Origin: Jacaranda mimosifolia
Lineage: Eukaryota; Streptophyta; Magnoliopsida; Lamiales; Bignoniaceae
Direction of reading: 5' to 3'
Length of the DNA stretch: 64,000 nt
Assembly: GCA_018894105.1 (NCBI GenBank)
Contig: CM032118.1
Span: forward strand, 33,646,690 to 33,710,689
Shown here: positions 63,201 through 64,000 of the stretch, piece by piece
Numbering within the stretch: position 1 is the first letter of the stretch
Layout of the letters: every line of letters begins with the position of its first letter
The notes under the pieces: model-generated
Told to the model about the DNA's origin: nothing
The model's database searches: none
The model's input: the letters and a program-made list of their open reading frames with translations, nothing else
Translations under genes and position numbers: made by a program

Positions 63201-64000
63201 TTAACATTATTCCCGTGCTATGCACGGATTCTTTAAAATTATTATATATTAATGTAATTATTGAATTATAAATATAATTAAAAATAACAATATAAGAATA
63301 AAATTATCGCAAAAATGGTCAAATAATTGGTAAAAAGTAAATTTAAGATTATTCAGTGAGAAGTTAAAAGAATATTCTAAACTTCAAAAAATAAAAGTCT
63401 ATAAATATGATTACATATTTTATTAAAAAGAAAAAAATGATATGCAACCAAAAACTAATAGATAGTTGCATTAAAAAATAAAAGTATATGAGAAGGATAT
63501 AAAACACAAGATTGCTAACTTAAAAGTTGTTGGAAAAAATTAAAATTATAATACTTTAAGATTATGTTAGACTTAAAAGACAATGAGTATATATTATGTT
63601 AAAACTTAAAATATAAAAAATTAGACAATATATTGGCTGCCAATAATTTAAAAAATTTCTTATTTAATTTTAATTTTTGAATAAAAATCAATTAAGCCAA
63701 GAAAAAATTATGATAGTAAAGAAAAAAAAATTGAAAAATAAAATAAATATATAAAATAATTATAAAGTTAAAATCAATATTAGTATATAAGTTAAACCTT
63801 TTATTGACTCATAGTTTAGTTATCCAATAATTAAGTGAAGAAAAGAATTAAGATATATATTGATAAAATAGTGTTTAAAATTTTTAAAAATAGAACGAAT
63901 TATACATACTTATAAATACACAATTACATATATATGAATAAAAAATAAAAATTAAATGACATAGTTTTAAAATAATAAATATTCAAAAAGTGAAACAAAC
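63201..64000 (-). mobile_element. Second Helitron, 3' part only
   Basis: A direct repeat of 60647-61920 with small changes: hairpin CCGTGCATAGCACGGG (63227-63212), 3' terminus TTAA at 63201 followed by T, then the same AT-rich body. It runs off the window edge, so the 5' end is not seen. Confidence 0.65.

Overview
The window looks like nuclear DNA of a flowering plant, most likely a eudicot. Genes are split by short AT-rich GT-AG introns, the recognisable proteins are plant families (HMA/CaaX protein, oleosin, amino acid permeases, R2R3-MYB, PA200), and the space between genes is very AT-rich and filled with plant transposons. All assignments come from reading translations, splice sites and repeat ends by eye; no database search was run.

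Layout. 1-2345 is the 3' part of a CACTA (En/Spm) transposon with a decayed ORF2-type gene and the terminal repeats. 4674-5428 (minus) is a small heavy-metal-associated-domain protein with a Cys/Pro-rich tail and a CaaX box. 6241-24371 is a transposon field: a Mutator-like element with a GC-rich core, four hAT-type elements (one carrying a higher-order tandem repeat array), two opposed Copia fragments, and two inverted copies of a near-palindromic Mutator-like element. 24581-24985 (plus) is an intronless oleosin with a G-box upstream. 25399-28119 holds four more small DNA transposons.

The gene-rich half starts at 28603. Two tandem amino acid permease genes (28603-31569 and 32627-36855, both plus, AAP7-like) share the same seven-exon structure. 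MYB80 (39285-40442, plus, three exons), a tapetum/pollen regulator, is followed tail to tail after 227 bp by PA200 (40670-59769, minus). PA200 is a very large gene that could be resolved here into 35 exons encoding 1815 residues. One of its introns contains a Tourist-like MITE and another starts with a GC donor. The right end (60351-64000) is a hAT-type end followed by Helitron copies lying end to end on the minus strand.

The genes do not form a pathway; they are ordinary neighbours in a plant chromosome. I found no convincing new molecular system. The most unusual items are the 612-bp higher-order repeat array inside a hAT element, GC-rich CCATGG-type cores shared by otherwise different Mutator-like families, the Cys/Pro-rich prenylated HMA protein, and the Helitron cluster.
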